Below, in pieces: positions 52,187 through 61,208 of a stretch of 64,000 bases of DNA. The translations under genes were made by a program, and so were the position numbers. Each line of letters begins with the position of its first letter. Position 1 is the stretch's first letter. Under the pieces are notes generated by a model, which worked only from the letters and a program-made list of their open reading frames with translations, did not search any database and was not told the origin of the DNA. Source of the stretch: JAPULR01 sp963665075 (lineage in GTDB: Bacteria > Chloroflexota > Dehalococcoidia > Lucifugimonadales > GCA-2712585); NCBI GenBank assembly GCA_963665075.1, contig OY762063.1, positions 1,302,001 to 1,366,000 on the forward strand, read 5' to 3'.

Positions 52187-52364
52187 GGGCCTATATCGGA
52201 GGTATGTAGCAAGGTTGCCTACTACTCTATCTCCTTCTCCTTACGTTAGAATTATACCATCAGAGGTAGGTGTGGACTCGCATCTGCGAATCTGCCAACT
52301 CTTTCGATGTCTTGGGGGAACTGCCCATCAGATTTCGGCTTACCCTGTGCCACCCCACTCCCCC

Positions 52365-53042
52365 TCACCCCACCGGCGGGTAATACGGCGCGCCCCAGTT
52401 CACGTCGGGGTTGGACACCATCAGGCTGACGAAAATCGGCGTCAGAAACGCCATAATCCTCCGCCCGTCCCGCACCTGGTCCCGATTCACCGAACTCCTC
52501 CACGTCGCGCCGCCGTGAATCAACTGATTCCGCAGCACGTACAGCCGACTAAACAAGATACTCAAGACGGTCTCGGTATCGTATTCGTATAGAGCAACCT
52601 CAGCGTTGCGTTTGCTCTCAGCAAACAGGCTAGTCCAATTGCGATAACCAGGCACCCTGTTATGATGCTTCCAGAAAGGTTCGAACACATACCTGTTGTT
52701 CAGCAAATCCTTGATTTCATTCGAGAATCTTTGCCAGATTGCGTTGTAGACTACTTCACGCCCATCCAATCCTACAATCTTACCGAAGTATTCCCGGAAG
52801 CTCTCCTGCTCCCTGACCCACTCAGCGTCCTGTCTGTCTTCAGAATAGATGGCATTGAACCCAATCCAGTAGAAGATAAATGCTGCATCGTCGTCGTCCG
52901 ATTCCTGTTCCGCCCGCCCAATCCAGCTTAAGGCCCTGTGAATACGAAGCTGCAACCCCTCCGGCAATCTCTCCCAAACCGCCAAGCATTGGCGCCGTAA
53001 CTCTTCGTGAGAAACGCCACTTTCAGGAAGATGATTCGTCAC
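52365..53042 (-). CDS. HEPN-like protein
   Basis: 225 aa, all-helical. R171-N-Q-L-I-H176 in LYVLRNQLIHGGATW is the Rx4H motif of HEPN-superfamily RNases. The N-terminal segment AAFIFYWIGFNAIYSEDR resembles HEPN/Apea-like proteins with Tyr-Trp-x-GFNA. Likely a toxin or defence RNase; no antitoxin nucleotidyltransferase (MNT) lies next to it. Followed by tRNA-Lys on the same strand. Confidence 0.72.
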   Translation of the reverse strand: MTNHLPESGVSHEELRRQCLAVWERLPEGLQLRIHRALSWIGRAEQESDDDDAAFIFYWIGFNAIYSEDRQDAEWVREQESFREYFGKIVGLDGREVVYNAIWQRFSNEIKDLLNNRYVFEPFWKHHNRVPGYRNWTSLFAESKRNAEVALYEYDTETVLSILFSRLYVLRNQLIHGGATWRSSVNRDQVRDGRRIMAFLTPIFVSLMVSNPDVNWGAPYYPPVG

Positions 53043-53098
53043 AACCCCGCCTCAACAAATCCGACGCCAAACGGAAATATCAGCAAGTTAGAGGAAAG

Positions 53099-53172
<74 letters not shown>

Positions 53173-53207
53173 GCCGATTTGAGATTATACCACGAATGCC
53201 AACCTCG

Positions 53208-53939
53208 CTACCTGCCGTATCTCAGCCGCTCTATCAGATACGGATGCAGCCCCGCCCGACGCATCCGCTCCTGCGTCGCCGCGACGTCGTACCCCACCCG
53301 ATGATGCGCCAGCCGCCCCTTCTCCGCGTCATACAGCAGATAACTCGCCCGCGGATCCCCGTCCCTCGGCTGCCCCACGCTCCCCGGATTGGCGATGAGC
53401 CGACCCTCCCCCAACTCAACCTCCTGCCCGTCCTGCAACATCGCGAACCGCGGCATCCCCTCCGCCTCCGCGCACACGAAGGGCAGGTGCGAATGCCCCA
53501 CCAGGCAGAACCGCGTCCTCATCCGCCGGAAGGTCTCCAACGCCGACGGCCCGTTCACCAGGTACTCCCACAGCGGGTCCCGCAGGCTCCCGTGCGCCAT
53601 CGAAAACGGCTCCCGCGTCGCCACCTTCGGCAGTCCTTCCAGAAACGCCGCGTGGTCCGACCCCAACTGCTCCCGCGTCCACAACGCCGACTGCGCCGCG
53701 TAGCTGTTGAAATTCTCAACGCCAATCTTCCCCAACGCGGCGTAATCGTGGTTGCCCGCCACGCAAAGCGGCTCCAACTCCGCCAGCGCCTCGATGCACT
53801 CTCCCGGCTCCGGCCCGTAGTCCACCACGTCCCCCAGACACCACACCGCGTCGAACCCGCCCCTTTCCCGCGCGTCCTCCAACACCCTCTCCAGCGCCGG
53901 AAGGTTGGCGTGAACGTCGGAAATAATCAGCGCGCGCAT
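53208..53939 (-). CDS. Metallophosphoesterase (YfcE-like)
   Basis: 243-aa calcineurin-like phosphoesterase. Metal motifs: SDVHANLPAL (D-x-H), GDVVDYGPEP (GD), GNHD (in VAGNHDYAALG), GHSHLPFV (GHSH). The full set of D-x-H, GD, GNHD, GH(x)H residues is present, so it should be active. Phosphodiesterase or phosphatase, substrate unknown. Divergent from thiL. Confidence 0.92.
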   Translation of the reverse strand: MRALIISDVHANLPALERVLEDARERGGFDAVWCLGDVVDYGPEPGECIEALAELEPLCVAGNHDYAALGKIGVENFNSYAAQSALWTREQLGSDHAAFLEGLPKVATREPFSMAHGSLRDPLWEYLVNGPSALETFRRMRTRFCLVGHSHLPFVCAEAEGMPRFAMLQDGQEVELGEGRLIANPGSVGQPRDGDPRASYLLYDAEKGRLAHHRVGYDVAATQERMRRAGLHPYLIERLRYGR

Positions 53940-53997
53940 CCTGCGTCTATACTACACCTTGAAAGCCGCAACCCCTAGCATCTACAATCCTTGAACC

Positions 53998-55002
53998 ATG
54001 AATCCCACCGCCGCCAAAATCGCCAACGTCGGAGAATTCGGCGTCATAGACCGCCTCACCCGCCGCATCCTGACTCGCCGTCAGCCGACTTCCGCGTCTT
54101 CCATCAGCCCCCTTTTGGTAGACACGGGCGACGACGCCGCAGCCTGGCGCAGCCCCGCCGGTTCCCACCTCTTTACCACAGACACGATGGTCGAAGGCGT
54201 CCACTTCACCCGCGACACCCTTTCGTGGGAGGACGTGGGCTGGAAGGTCATGGCCGTCAACGCCAGCGACGTGGCCGCGATGGGCGGGCATCCCCTCTAT
54301 GCCCTCGTCACCCTCGGCCTACCCCCGGACTTCCCCCTTCACGCCATCGACTCCATGTACGACGGAATGTTGACGATGGCTGACGATGCTCGCTTCCACA
54401 TCATCGGCGGCGACGTGGTCAAGTCCCCCGCCGCCTTCATAACCGTCGCCCTCGTCGGCGCCATCGAGCGTTCGCCCATGACCCGCGACGCCGCTCGCCC
54501 CGGCGACCTGGTAGCCGTCACCGGCCCCCTTGGATCCTCCGCAGGAGGATTGGCGTTGCTTCAGCGAGATGGAAGGATTCCATCCAACCCTATGCTCCAA
54601 GCCCACCGTCGCCCCCAACCCCACCTGTCCCAAGGCGAAATCCTCGTCGAAGAAGGCGTAACCTGCGCGATGGACATAAGCGACGGACTAATCGCCGACC
54701 TCTCCAAACTCTGCCACGCCAGCAATGTCGCCGCCCAAATCGAAGCCCGCCAACTCCCGACCATCCCCGACCTATCCCGCCACTTCCCCGAAACCTACCT
54801 CGAAAAAGCCCTCTCCGGCGGCGAAGACTACGTCCTCCTCTTCACCGCGCCGCCGGACGCCATGAATCGCGTCCTCCGCCGAATCCCCCAAGCCGCCGTC
54901 ATCGGCAAAATCACCGACGGACAACCCGGCCGCGTAACCGTCCTTGACGAAAACGGCAACGAAATCACCCCCATCCAATCCGGCTGGGACCACTACCGCT
55001 AA
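53998..55002 (+). CDS. thiL: Thiamine-monophosphate kinase
   Basis: 334 aa, PurM-fold ATP-dependent kinase that makes thiamine diphosphate. GEFGVIDRLTRRI, VDTGDDAAAW, TTDTMVEGVHF, NASDVAAMGG, IIGGDVVKSP, MDISDGLIADL and GGEDYVLLFT are all present. No thi-box riboswitch is seen upstream (58-base gap). Stop and tsaE start are contiguous. Confidence 0.95.
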   Translation: MNPTAAKIANVGEFGVIDRLTRRILTRRQPTSASSISPLLVDTGDDAAAWRSPAGSHLFTTDTMVEGVHFTRDTLSWEDVGWKVMAVNASDVAAMGGHPLYALVTLGLPPDFPLHAIDSMYDGMLTMADDARFHIIGGDVVKSPAAFITVALVGAIERSPMTRDAARPGDLVAVTGPLGSSAGGLALLQRDGRIPSNPMLQAHRRPQPHLSQGEILVEEGVTCAMDISDGLIADLSKLCHASNVAAQIEARQLPTIPDLSRHFPETYLEKALSGGEDYVLLFTAPPDAMNRVLRRIPQAAVIGKITDGQPGRVTVLDENGNEITPIQSGWDHYR

Positions 55003-55482
55003 ATGCCCCCCGAACTTCGCATAACCAGCCGCAGCGCCGACGACACCCACGCCATCGGTCGCATCATCGGCGCCCACGCCCGGCCCGGCGACCTGTTCCT
55101 TCTCACCGGCCCCCTCGGCGCGGGCAAAACCTGCCTCACCCAGGGCATCGCCTGGGGCCTCGGCGTGAAGGGGCGACCGCGCAGCCCCACCTTCGTCCTG
55201 CTCGCCCGCTACCAGGGCCGCCTCACCATCCACCACGCCGACCTTTTTCGGATTGAAGGAACCGCCGACGCCCTAACCCTCGGCTTGGAGGATTGCTTGA
55301 ACGACGATGACGTTTGCATCGTCGAATGGGCCGACCGCGCCCCCGAACTCTTCGTCGAACCCGCCCTAAGCGTCGAAATGGACCACCACCCCGACGATAA
55401 CGACACCCGCGCCATCACCCTCCGAACCGACCACCCCCGCTACCAGCCCATCCTCGACGCCCTCGCCGCCAGAGAAAGCTGA
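55003..55482 (+). CDS. tsaE: tRNA t6A synthesis ATPase TsaE
   Basis: 159 aa. P-loop ATPase of the TsaBDE complex for t6A37 modification: TGPLGAGKTCLTQGIAWGLG (Walker A), RSPTFVL, HHADLFR, LEDCLNDDDVCIVEWADR. ATG 55003 abuts the thiL stop. Cotranscribed with tsaB. Works upstream of MtaB in the same tRNA modification path. Confidence 0.95.
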   Translation: MPPELRITSRSADDTHAIGRIIGAHARPGDLFLLTGPLGAGKTCLTQGIAWGLGVKGRPRSPTFVLLARYQGRLTIHHADLFRIEGTADALTLGLEDCLNDDDVCIVEWADRAPELFVEPALSVEMDHHPDDNDTRAITLRTDHPRYQPILDALAARES

Positions 55483-55483
55483 C

Positions 55484-56275
55484 ATGCTCCTCGCCATCGA
55501 CACCTCCACCCCCAACGCCGGCGTCCTTCTGTGGGACGACGACCGCCCCGTCTACTCCCATACCTGGCGTTCGGCATACAACCACACCGCCCACCTCATG
55601 CCCGCCGTCCGACAAGCCCTCCAGCAGGCGGGCACAACCCCCCGCGAGCTTGAAGGAATTGCCGTCGCCCTCGGCCCCGGCGGCTTCAGCGCCCTCCGCG
55701 TCGGCATCAGCGCCGCCAAGGGCCTCGCCCTTCCGTGGGGCACTCCCCTCGTCGGAATAAGCACATTGGAGACGGAAGCCTACCCCTACGCCGAAACTGG
55801 CTTCCCCGTCTGCCCCCTGCTCAACATCGGACGTCGCGACATGGCCTGGACAATCTACCGGAAAGACGCCGATGGTTGGCGGAAGGTTAAGGACGAAACG
55901 ATAACCGCCAACGCCGACTTGGCGACGACCCTCCCCACCGACGCCCTAATCTGCGGCGAAGGAACCCTCACCGCAGCCCCCCTCCTCCAAGCCTCCAACC
56001 CCCAAAGCCATCAAGCCCCTCCACATTCCTCCCCATCTGTCATTCCCGCCCCCCTTTCTCGTCATTCCCGCGAAAGCGGGAATCCACTTCCCAACCCTCC
56101 ATTCCCCCACATCATCGAATACCCCGGCCCCTCCCTACGCCTCTGGGCATTGGCCCGCCTCGCCTCCGACAGGCTCGAGCGAGGAGAATCAGACGACGCC
56201 AATTCCCTCCAACCCCTATACCTGCGAAAACCCAGCATCACCCCCCCAAACCCACCCAAAAGGGTACGCCGTTGA
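55484..56275 (+). CDS. tsaB: tRNA t6A synthesis protein TsaB, with REP insertion
   Basis: 263 aa. N-terminal LLAIDTSTPNAGVLLW, HTAHLMPAVRQALQQAG, GIAVALGPGGFSALRVGISAAKG, as in TsaB; ASKHA-fold partner of TsaD. Residues about 185-202 (SRHSRESGNP) are translated from a family A palindrome at 56036-56098 inserted in frame. The C-terminal ~65 residues after it are Pro/Arg-rich and end after an interspersed-repeat-like tail. Separated from tsaE by one base. Confidence 0.93.
   Translation: MLLAIDTSTPNAGVLLWDDDRPVYSHTWRSAYNHTAHLMPAVRQALQQAGTTPRELEGIAVALGPGGFSALRVGISAAKGLALPWGTPLVGISTLETEAYPYAETGFPVCPLLNIGRRDMAWTIYRKDADGWRKVKDETITANADLATTLPTDALICGEGTLTAAPLLQASNPQSHQAPPHSSPSVIPAPLSRHSRESGNPLPNPPFPHIIEYPGPSLRLWALARLASDRLERGESDDANSLQPLYLRKPSITPPNPPKRVRR
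56036..56098. repeat. Family A palindrome inside tsaB
   Basis: ATTCCCGCGAAAGCGGGAAT at about 56065-56084, preceded by a half-unit (TGTCATTCCCGCC, 56038-56050). Translated in frame as RHSRESGNP-type peptide. Confidence 0.85.
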
Positions 56276-56284
56276 CCGCGTCCC

Positions 56285-56545
56285 ACCCCCCGCTCACCCT
56301 GATCCCATCGAAGGGTCGAGCGGACAACCGCACCACTCTTGCTCCCGCGAAAGCGGGAGCCCATCCCCATCCGCTCACCCTGAGCCTGTCGAAGGGTCCA
56401 GCGGGCGACCGCACCACTCTTGCTCCCGCGAAAGCGGGAGCCCATCCCTCTCCGCTCACCCTGAGCCTGTCGAAGGGTCGAGCGGTAGCAAGCGCCTCCC
56501 ATCTTCTCCCTTCCCCCTCGACGGGGGAAGGTTAGGATGGGGGTG
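56285..56545. repeat. Three-unit tandem of B and A repeats, then D
   Basis: B units at about 56289, 56376 and 56452 (CGCTCACCCTGAGCCTGTCG) separated by A units CTCCCGCGAAAGCGGGAG (56342, 56421), so an approximately 80-bp B-A composite is tandemly repeated. A D unit (TTCCCCCTCGACGGGGGAAG) follows at 56512-56531. No gene seen between tsaB and ndk. Confidence 0.85.
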
Positions 56546-56615
56546 ATTCGGCAGGGAGAATGTCAATTCAGGTATCCGAGAACCTCACAACAAACCCACA
56601 CCCACAGGAGGAACC

Positions 56616-57077
56616 GTGACCGAAAACACTCAGCAGACCCTCGTCCTGATCAAACCCGACGGCGTCCAGCGCGGACTCATCGGCGAAATCATCTCCCGCC
56701 TCGAGGCCCGCGGCCTACGCATCGCCGCCATGAAAATGACCCGCCTCGACGTGGACACCGCCTCCCGACACTACGGCGTCCACCGCGAGCGTCCCTTCTT
56801 TCAGGGATTGGTGGACTTCATAACCTCCAGCCCCCTCGTCGCCATCGTGCTCGAAGGCCCCAACGCCGTTGACCTGGTACGACGCACGATGGGCGCCACC
56901 AACCCCCTCGACTCCGCGCCCGGCACCATCCGAGGCGACCTGGCCGTAGACATCGGACGCAATCTCATCCACGGCTCAGACTCAACGGAAACGGCGGCCA
57001 CGGAAATCCGCCTCTTCTTCAACGAAGCCGAAATCACCAACTACAACCGAAGCGTCCAACCCTGGATAACCGAATAA
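56616..57077 (+). CDS. ndk: Nucleoside diphosphate kinase
   Basis: 153 aa; transfers the gamma-phosphate from ATP to other NDPs through a phospho-His. LVLIKPDGVQRGLIGEIISR at the N-terminus, active-site His in NLIHGSDSTETA. GTG 56616 follows AGGAGG. Probably monocistronic. Confidence 0.95.
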   Translation: MTENTQQTLVLIKPDGVQRGLIGEIISRLEARGLRIAAMKMTRLDVDTASRHYGVHRERPFFQGLVDFITSSPLVAIVLEGPNAVDLVRRTMGATNPLDSAPGTIRGDLAVDIGRNLIHGSDSTETAATEIRLFFNEAEITNYNRSVQPWITE

Positions 57078-57084
57078 CCCCCCT

Positions 57085-57320
57085 CTTCCCCCTTGACGGG
57101 GACCTATGCATAACCCTCCCAAGGGCTTTGATTAGCCTCTTCCCCCTCGACGGGGGAAGATTGAGATGGGGGTGATTCGTATGGAGTGGATGGCGTATTC
57201 GACAGTTACGCAAAGGTCTCCTTGATGAGGGAGGATTGAAGCCTGTCCTGAGCCTGTCGAAGGGTGAAATCCCCTCTTACCTCTTCCCCCTCGACGGGGG
57301 AAGATTGAGATGGGGGTGAC
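57085..57320. repeat. Family D and B repeats
   Basis: Two D units TTCCCCCTCGACGGGGGAAG at 57144-57163 and 57285-57304, each followed by ATTGAGATGGGGGTGA; a B-like unit near 57240-57268 between them. No gene seen. Confidence 0.8.
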
Positions 57321-57348
57321 TCCCCTTAGAGTAGAAAAAGAACGCCGC

Positions 57349-57696
57349 CTACTGAATCCTCACCACCTGCGGCGCCTTGCTCCACAACTCCTCCAGCCGG
57401 TAATACTCCCGCTGCTCCGCGCCGAAAATGTGCACGATAACGTCCCCGAAGTCCAGCAGCACCCACCCCGAATCCCCCCGTCCGCCCTCCCGGTTATTCA
57501 AGATGACCCCCGCCAGCTTCAACCGCTTCACCATGTCGTCCCGCAGCGCCCGCGCCTGCCGGCCCGTCCCCGCCGTCATAATCACGAAGTAGTCGGCGAA
57601 AATCGCCTGACCCCTTATGTCAAGCAGCACTATGTCCTCCGCCTGCAGGTCGGAGGCGATGTCTACCACCCGGTGAGCAACTTCCGTCGGATTCAG
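57349..57696 (-). CDS. rsfS: Ribosomal silencing factor RsfS, probable CTG start
   Basis: 115 aa. Binds uL14 and blocks subunit joining. LNPTEVAHRVVDIASDLQAEDIVLLDIRGQAIFADYFVIMTAGTGRQARALRDDMV... shows the conserved D-Y-F-V-I. An ATG at 57726 overlaps the TATAAT of a strong promoter, so it lies upstream of the expected transcription start. The next possible start is CTG 57696, 7 bases after GGGAGG, giving the family's usual length. Upstream of that, residues match nothing in the family. Confidence 0.88.
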   Translation of the reverse strand: MNPTEVAHRVVDIASDLQAEDIVLLDIRGQAIFADYFVIMTAGTGRQARALRDDMVKRLKLAGVILNNREGGRGDSGWVLLDFGDVIVHIFGAEQREYYRLEELWSKAPQVVRIQ

Positions 57697-57724
57697 GGCG
57701 AAACCTCCCAAGTGCCTTTCCCCC

Positions 57725-57753
57725 ATTATAGATTCCGACGCCTCTTGCGGCAA
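57725..57753 (-). promoter_or_regulatory. rsfS promoter
   Basis: Minus strand: TTGCCG (57753-57748), 17 bases, TATAAT (57730-57725). Identical hexamers and spacing to the SulP promoter at 12325-12353. Expected start about 57717, downstream of ATG 57726. Confidence 0.7.
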
Positions 57754-57846
57754 CGCAATCCCATCCCCACTTTCGCCCATCATTCCCCAACAACGCGTCA
57801 TTCTGAGAAGGCCCCTCGCTTCCCCGTCATCCCCGCCCCCCTTCTC

Positions 57847-57872
57847 GTCATTCCCGCGAACGCGGGAATCCA
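57847..57872. repeat. Family A palindrome
   Basis: CATTCCCGCGAACGCGGGAA with flanks, upstream of rsfS. Confidence 0.8.
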
Positions 57873-57982
57873 TCTTCTCCCTCCCAAAGGCTACGCATGG
57901 CGGCAGCCCCCAAATTTGCCTAATCCCCCCTCGGCGTGTACCATCTTCCCCCAGTTGAATTACCTACGCCCGCCAAACAACC

Positions 57983-58927
57983 ATGTCCGCAATTAAAGCC
58001 CCCCCAACCGACGCTGCGTCCCTCATCGACGCCGATATGCAGGCCGTCCTCGACCGCTACCTGCCCAACCGTCGCCCCATGTCCGTAGATGACTACGACT
58101 GGGACGAAATGCGCCCCGATTCCGTCGACCGCGACTTCCTCGAAGCCGTCGGCTTCGTCACCCTCGTCGAGGCCAACCCCAAAGACCCCGGCGGCCAGAT
58201 CATCAAGGCCGCCGACCGCAGCGACGCCCCCTGGCTCCGCCGCTTCATCACCCAGACCTGGCTCCCCGAGGAAGGAATGCACCACGCACCCTTCAAGGAA
58301 TACCTCGTCCGCTCCGGCGCCTACGACCAGGACTTCCTGGACGACGAAATCTCCAAGGTCATCGACCGCGGCTTCGTCCACGGCGCGGGCTACTCCGAAC
58401 TCCAGGCCGCCACCTACGGCTGGCTCCAGGAGCTGATCACCTGGCGCTTCTACGACTCCATGCGCGACTATCTGCTCTCCCATGCCGACGACGCCAACCC
58501 CGCCGACCCGGTGATGGTGAAAATCCTCGCCGACATCGCCAAGCAGGAGAACTTCCACCGACACGTCTACCTCACCGGCGCCAAGACCGTCCTGAAGCAT
58601 CAGCCCGAGCGAAAGGGCGAAGTGGTAACCGCCGTCGCCGAATTCCTCATGCCCGGCCACCACATGGCCCCCGACTGGCAGCCGAAAGCCCCCGTATGGT
58701 CCGAAAAATTCAACTTCCCCCTCAAGCAGGTCATCCACGACATCGCCCACGGCATGGTGGAACTGACGGGTCATCGCGGCCTCGGCCAGGCGACGATTCT
58801 CTACGGCGCCCGCAACGACATTCACTGGTACCTGAAACCCCTCGTCGCCGTCCTCCGCCCCCTCTCCCTCCCCTTCTCCTCCCCCGTCAACTACCTCTCC
58901 GGCCGCCTCATCGCCCGCGCCTTCTAA
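57983..58927 (+). CDS. Acyl-ACP desaturase-like diiron protein
   Basis: 314 aa, ferritin-like diiron enzyme of the FA-desaturase 2 (stearoyl-ACP desaturase) family. Ligand motifs EEGMH in WLPEEGMHHAPF and ENFH in AKQENFHRHVYL. Introduces a double bond into acyl-ACP in an O2-dependent reaction. Soluble, cytoplasmic. Start ATG 57983. Downstream, GC drops sharply into the restriction island. Confidence 0.88.
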   Translation: MSAIKAPPTDAASLIDADMQAVLDRYLPNRRPMSVDDYDWDEMRPDSVDRDFLEAVGFVTLVEANPKDPGGQIIKAADRSDAPWLRRFITQTWLPEEGMHHAPFKEYLVRSGAYDQDFLDDEISKVIDRGFVHGAGYSELQAATYGWLQELITWRFYDSMRDYLLSHADDANPADPVMVKILADIAKQENFHRHVYLTGAKTVLKHQPERKGEVVTAVAEFLMPGHHMAPDWQPKAPVWSEKFNFPLKQVIHDIAHGMVELTGHRGLGQATILYGARNDIHWYLKPLVAVLRPLSLPFSSPVNYLSGRLIARAF

Positions 58928-59043
58928 CCCCTCCACACGTCAAGCTGGAGTACTTGGCTGATACGAGATTAGTCGGTAAGATTGAGGTTCCAAATTACAT
59001 AATGCTCCTTACGGGCAAATTACTGACATCTGAGAGGAATTGA

Positions 59044-60303
59044 GTGTCATTCCATTCTGCTGTTTACACTGACACCCCAATAGATCGGTCCGAGATAAAA
59101 CAGGCCGTCCTAAATATTGAGAGAAAAAGCCGTAGCAACCCATTCTCTTGGAGAGGCCAATTTTCTCCTCAATTTGTCCAAGCTATATTAGAAAGATACA
59201 CTTCTGTTGATTCAGTGATATTGGATCCATTTCTCGGAAGCGGAACAGTCCTGTTTGAAGCGGGCAACGCTGGGCTTTCCGCCTTCGGTACGGAAATCAA
59301 CCCGGCTGCAATTTCTCTTGCGAGCATTTATCAATTCGTGAATGTTCCATTTGAAACAAGAAGAAACTCAATTAAGAGACTTGACTCAAGACTATCTAGG
59401 ATACTTCCAAATACAGAAGCCTTACTTCCTAATCATAGGCGCAAGTTCGATGAAGATTCATTTAAGTCATCGCTTGTGGCACTAGAGAGGTCAATCACCG
59501 ATCCACTAGAAAAAATTATGATGAGAACATTGATTGTAACCTTGGACTTCTACGTCCCTATTTCCTCTCTAAATAAGCCCATTAAGCAATGGGAAAATCT
59601 TGTCCAGTTTGTCCTGAATCTACCATATTCAGGCCGCACCATCCGAGTGTATCATTCCGATGCTCGGAACATACCACTGGAAGACGCCTTTGCAGATTTA
59701 GTCGTCACGTCACCCCCTTATATAAATGTGTTCAATTACCATCAGCAATACAGAGCTTCTGTAGAGGCGTTGCACTGGAACTTACTGCATGTAGCACGAT
59801 CCGAGGTTGGTGCAAACCGTAAGCATCGGAGCAATAGATTCTTGACAGTGATTCAATACTGCCTTGATGTTGCTCAGGTGTTTGAGGAACTACTAAGGGT
59901 GTGCAAGCATAATGCTCGAATTATTTTCGTGGTCGGTAGAGAATCAAAGGTGCGTGGGATACCATTCTACAATGGACAGATAGTAGCAGAGTTGGCTACT
60001 GAGGTACTTGGCCTTCGATTGATTCTAAGACAAGAGAGAGTCTTCTTGAATCGTTTTGGAAATGCAATCTATGAAGATATTCTACATTTTATGCCACGTG
60101 CTACAATTGCTCATGGTTCAATACTGAAACGAGCTAGATCGATTGCCCAAAACGTGTTAGTACGAGCAAGGACATCAGCATCAGGCACTGTAAGAGCAGA
60201 TTTAGAAGCAGCTCTAATTGGAATAGGCAAGGTTGCCCCGTCACCTATGTACGTCAGACAGCAAAACAAAGATTTGCGCTCTAAGTGGACACGCCAATGG
60301 TAA
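59044..60303 (+). CDS. DNA methyltransferase (N4-C or N6-A class)
   Basis: 419 aa. Motif I DPFLGSGT (61-68), motif IV TSPPYINVFN (222-226). The SPPY form fits N4-cytosine or N6-adenine methylases. GTG 59044 has GAGAGG upstream. Its last seven bases overlap the start of the next gene, so it is the modification half of a type II system. Strikingly AT-rich compared with the housekeeping genes on either side, a sign of transfer. Confidence 0.85.
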   Translation: MSFHSAVYTDTPIDRSEIKQAVLNIERKSRSNPFSWRGQFSPQFVQAILERYTSVDSVILDPFLGSGTVLFEAGNAGLSAFGTEINPAAISLASIYQFVNVPFETRRNSIKRLDSRLSRILPNTEALLPNHRRKFDEDSFKSSLVALERSITDPLEKIMMRTLIVTLDFYVPISSLNKPIKQWENLVQFVLNLPYSGRTIRVYHSDARNIPLEDAFADLVVTSPPYINVFNYHQQYRASVEALHWNLLHVARSEVGANRKHRSNRFLTVIQYCLDVAQVFEELLRVCKHNARIIFVVGRESKVRGIPFYNGQIVAELATEVLGLRLILRQERVFLNRFGNAIYEDILHFMPRATIAHGSILKRARSIAQNVLVRARTSASGTVRADLEAALIGIGKVAPSPMYVRQQNKDLRSKWTRQW

Positions 60304-61208
60304 CATTGCCAACCCCTCACGGCGATAAGCTAGTCGCCCTGTTGAAGAATCAAAAACTACCTAAGGATGATGTTTGGAGAGTAGAAGAAGCGATCCGGCA
60401 TTATTCAAACTGGCTGTCTGAAATGGATAAGATTCAGGGGCCATCTGCGAACATGGTTGGCTCAATGACCACCCTTTTAAATGAGTACAAGATGCACATC
60501 GATATAGGGCTGATATTCGACAGTGAACACGATTTCTTGTACAGGCAAAAAGGTCAACTTAAGCTAGATAACTCGATAATTGAGGAATTTTTGCCACAGC
60601 TTGTATCTAAGGCACTCCCGGACTCAGTCAAAAAACTGGATATATCGTTGGGACCTACCACCACCTTCTCATCATTGAGATTTGACGAGAATATCAAAGA
60701 AGCTCGTCACGGTGGCGGGGTGACTATTCGTTCGAAAGATCAGGATTTTGCAATTGGGCGCAGGTTATTTGTCCGTACTTCACACTATGAGGATTTTACA
60801 GAATCAGTAACCCTGCAATCCAATATCGCGTATTTGGCGGCTGAGATAAAGACAAATTTAGACAAGACTATGTTTCAAGAAGCCGCGGCCACTGCATTAG
60901 ACATCAAGACAATTGTCCCGGGAGCACGATACTACCTACTTTGCGAGTGGCTTGATATGACCCCAATAAATTCGGCAACAACAGCAATCGATGAAATTCT
61001 GATATTACGTCGAGCGAAAAGGTTATCATCAAACATCAGAAGCGGCTTTTCCTCTTATGCAGGAAGAAGCGATAGACGAGACTTCTATCAGGAGTATCTC
61101 TCCGAAAATCCTCTATCATCCAAAACATTTGGCAGGTTTCTTGATCACGTGGTTAGACTGGTATCTGATGAAAGTGAAAACGATGTCGTAACTCGCGGTT
61201 ATTTCTAA
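60297..61208 (+). CDS. Restriction endonuclease (Bpu10I-like)
   Basis: 303 aa. NIAYLAAEIKTNLDKTMFQE supplies E183 and K185 of a PD-(D/E)XK site with D149/D150 in SKDQDFAIGRRLF. CEWLDMTPINSATTAIDEIL and RDFYQEYLSENP match my memory of the Bpu10I-type family, whose known members act as heterodimers on CCTNAGC-like sites. Only one subunit gene is present. ATG 60297 is preferred over GTG 60285, which would lie further inside the methylase gene. AT-rich. Confidence 0.7.
   Translation: MVTLPTPHGDKLVALLKNQKLPKDDVWRVEEAIRHYSNWLSEMDKIQGPSANMVGSMTTLLNEYKMHIDIGLIFDSEHDFLYRQKGQLKLDNSIIEEFLPQLVSKALPDSVKKLDISLGPTTTFSSLRFDENIKEARHGGGVTIRSKDQDFAIGRRLFVRTSHYEDFTESVTLQSNIAYLAAEIKTNLDKTMFQEAAATALDIKTIVPGARYYLLCEWLDMTPINSATTAIDEILILRRAKRLSSNIRSGFSSYAGRSDRRDFYQEYLSENPLSSKTFGRFLDHVVRLVSDESENDVVTRGYF

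Noticed and set aside
53940..53997. TPP riboswitch before thiL
   Set aside because: The gap is only 58 bases and has no thi-box sequence.
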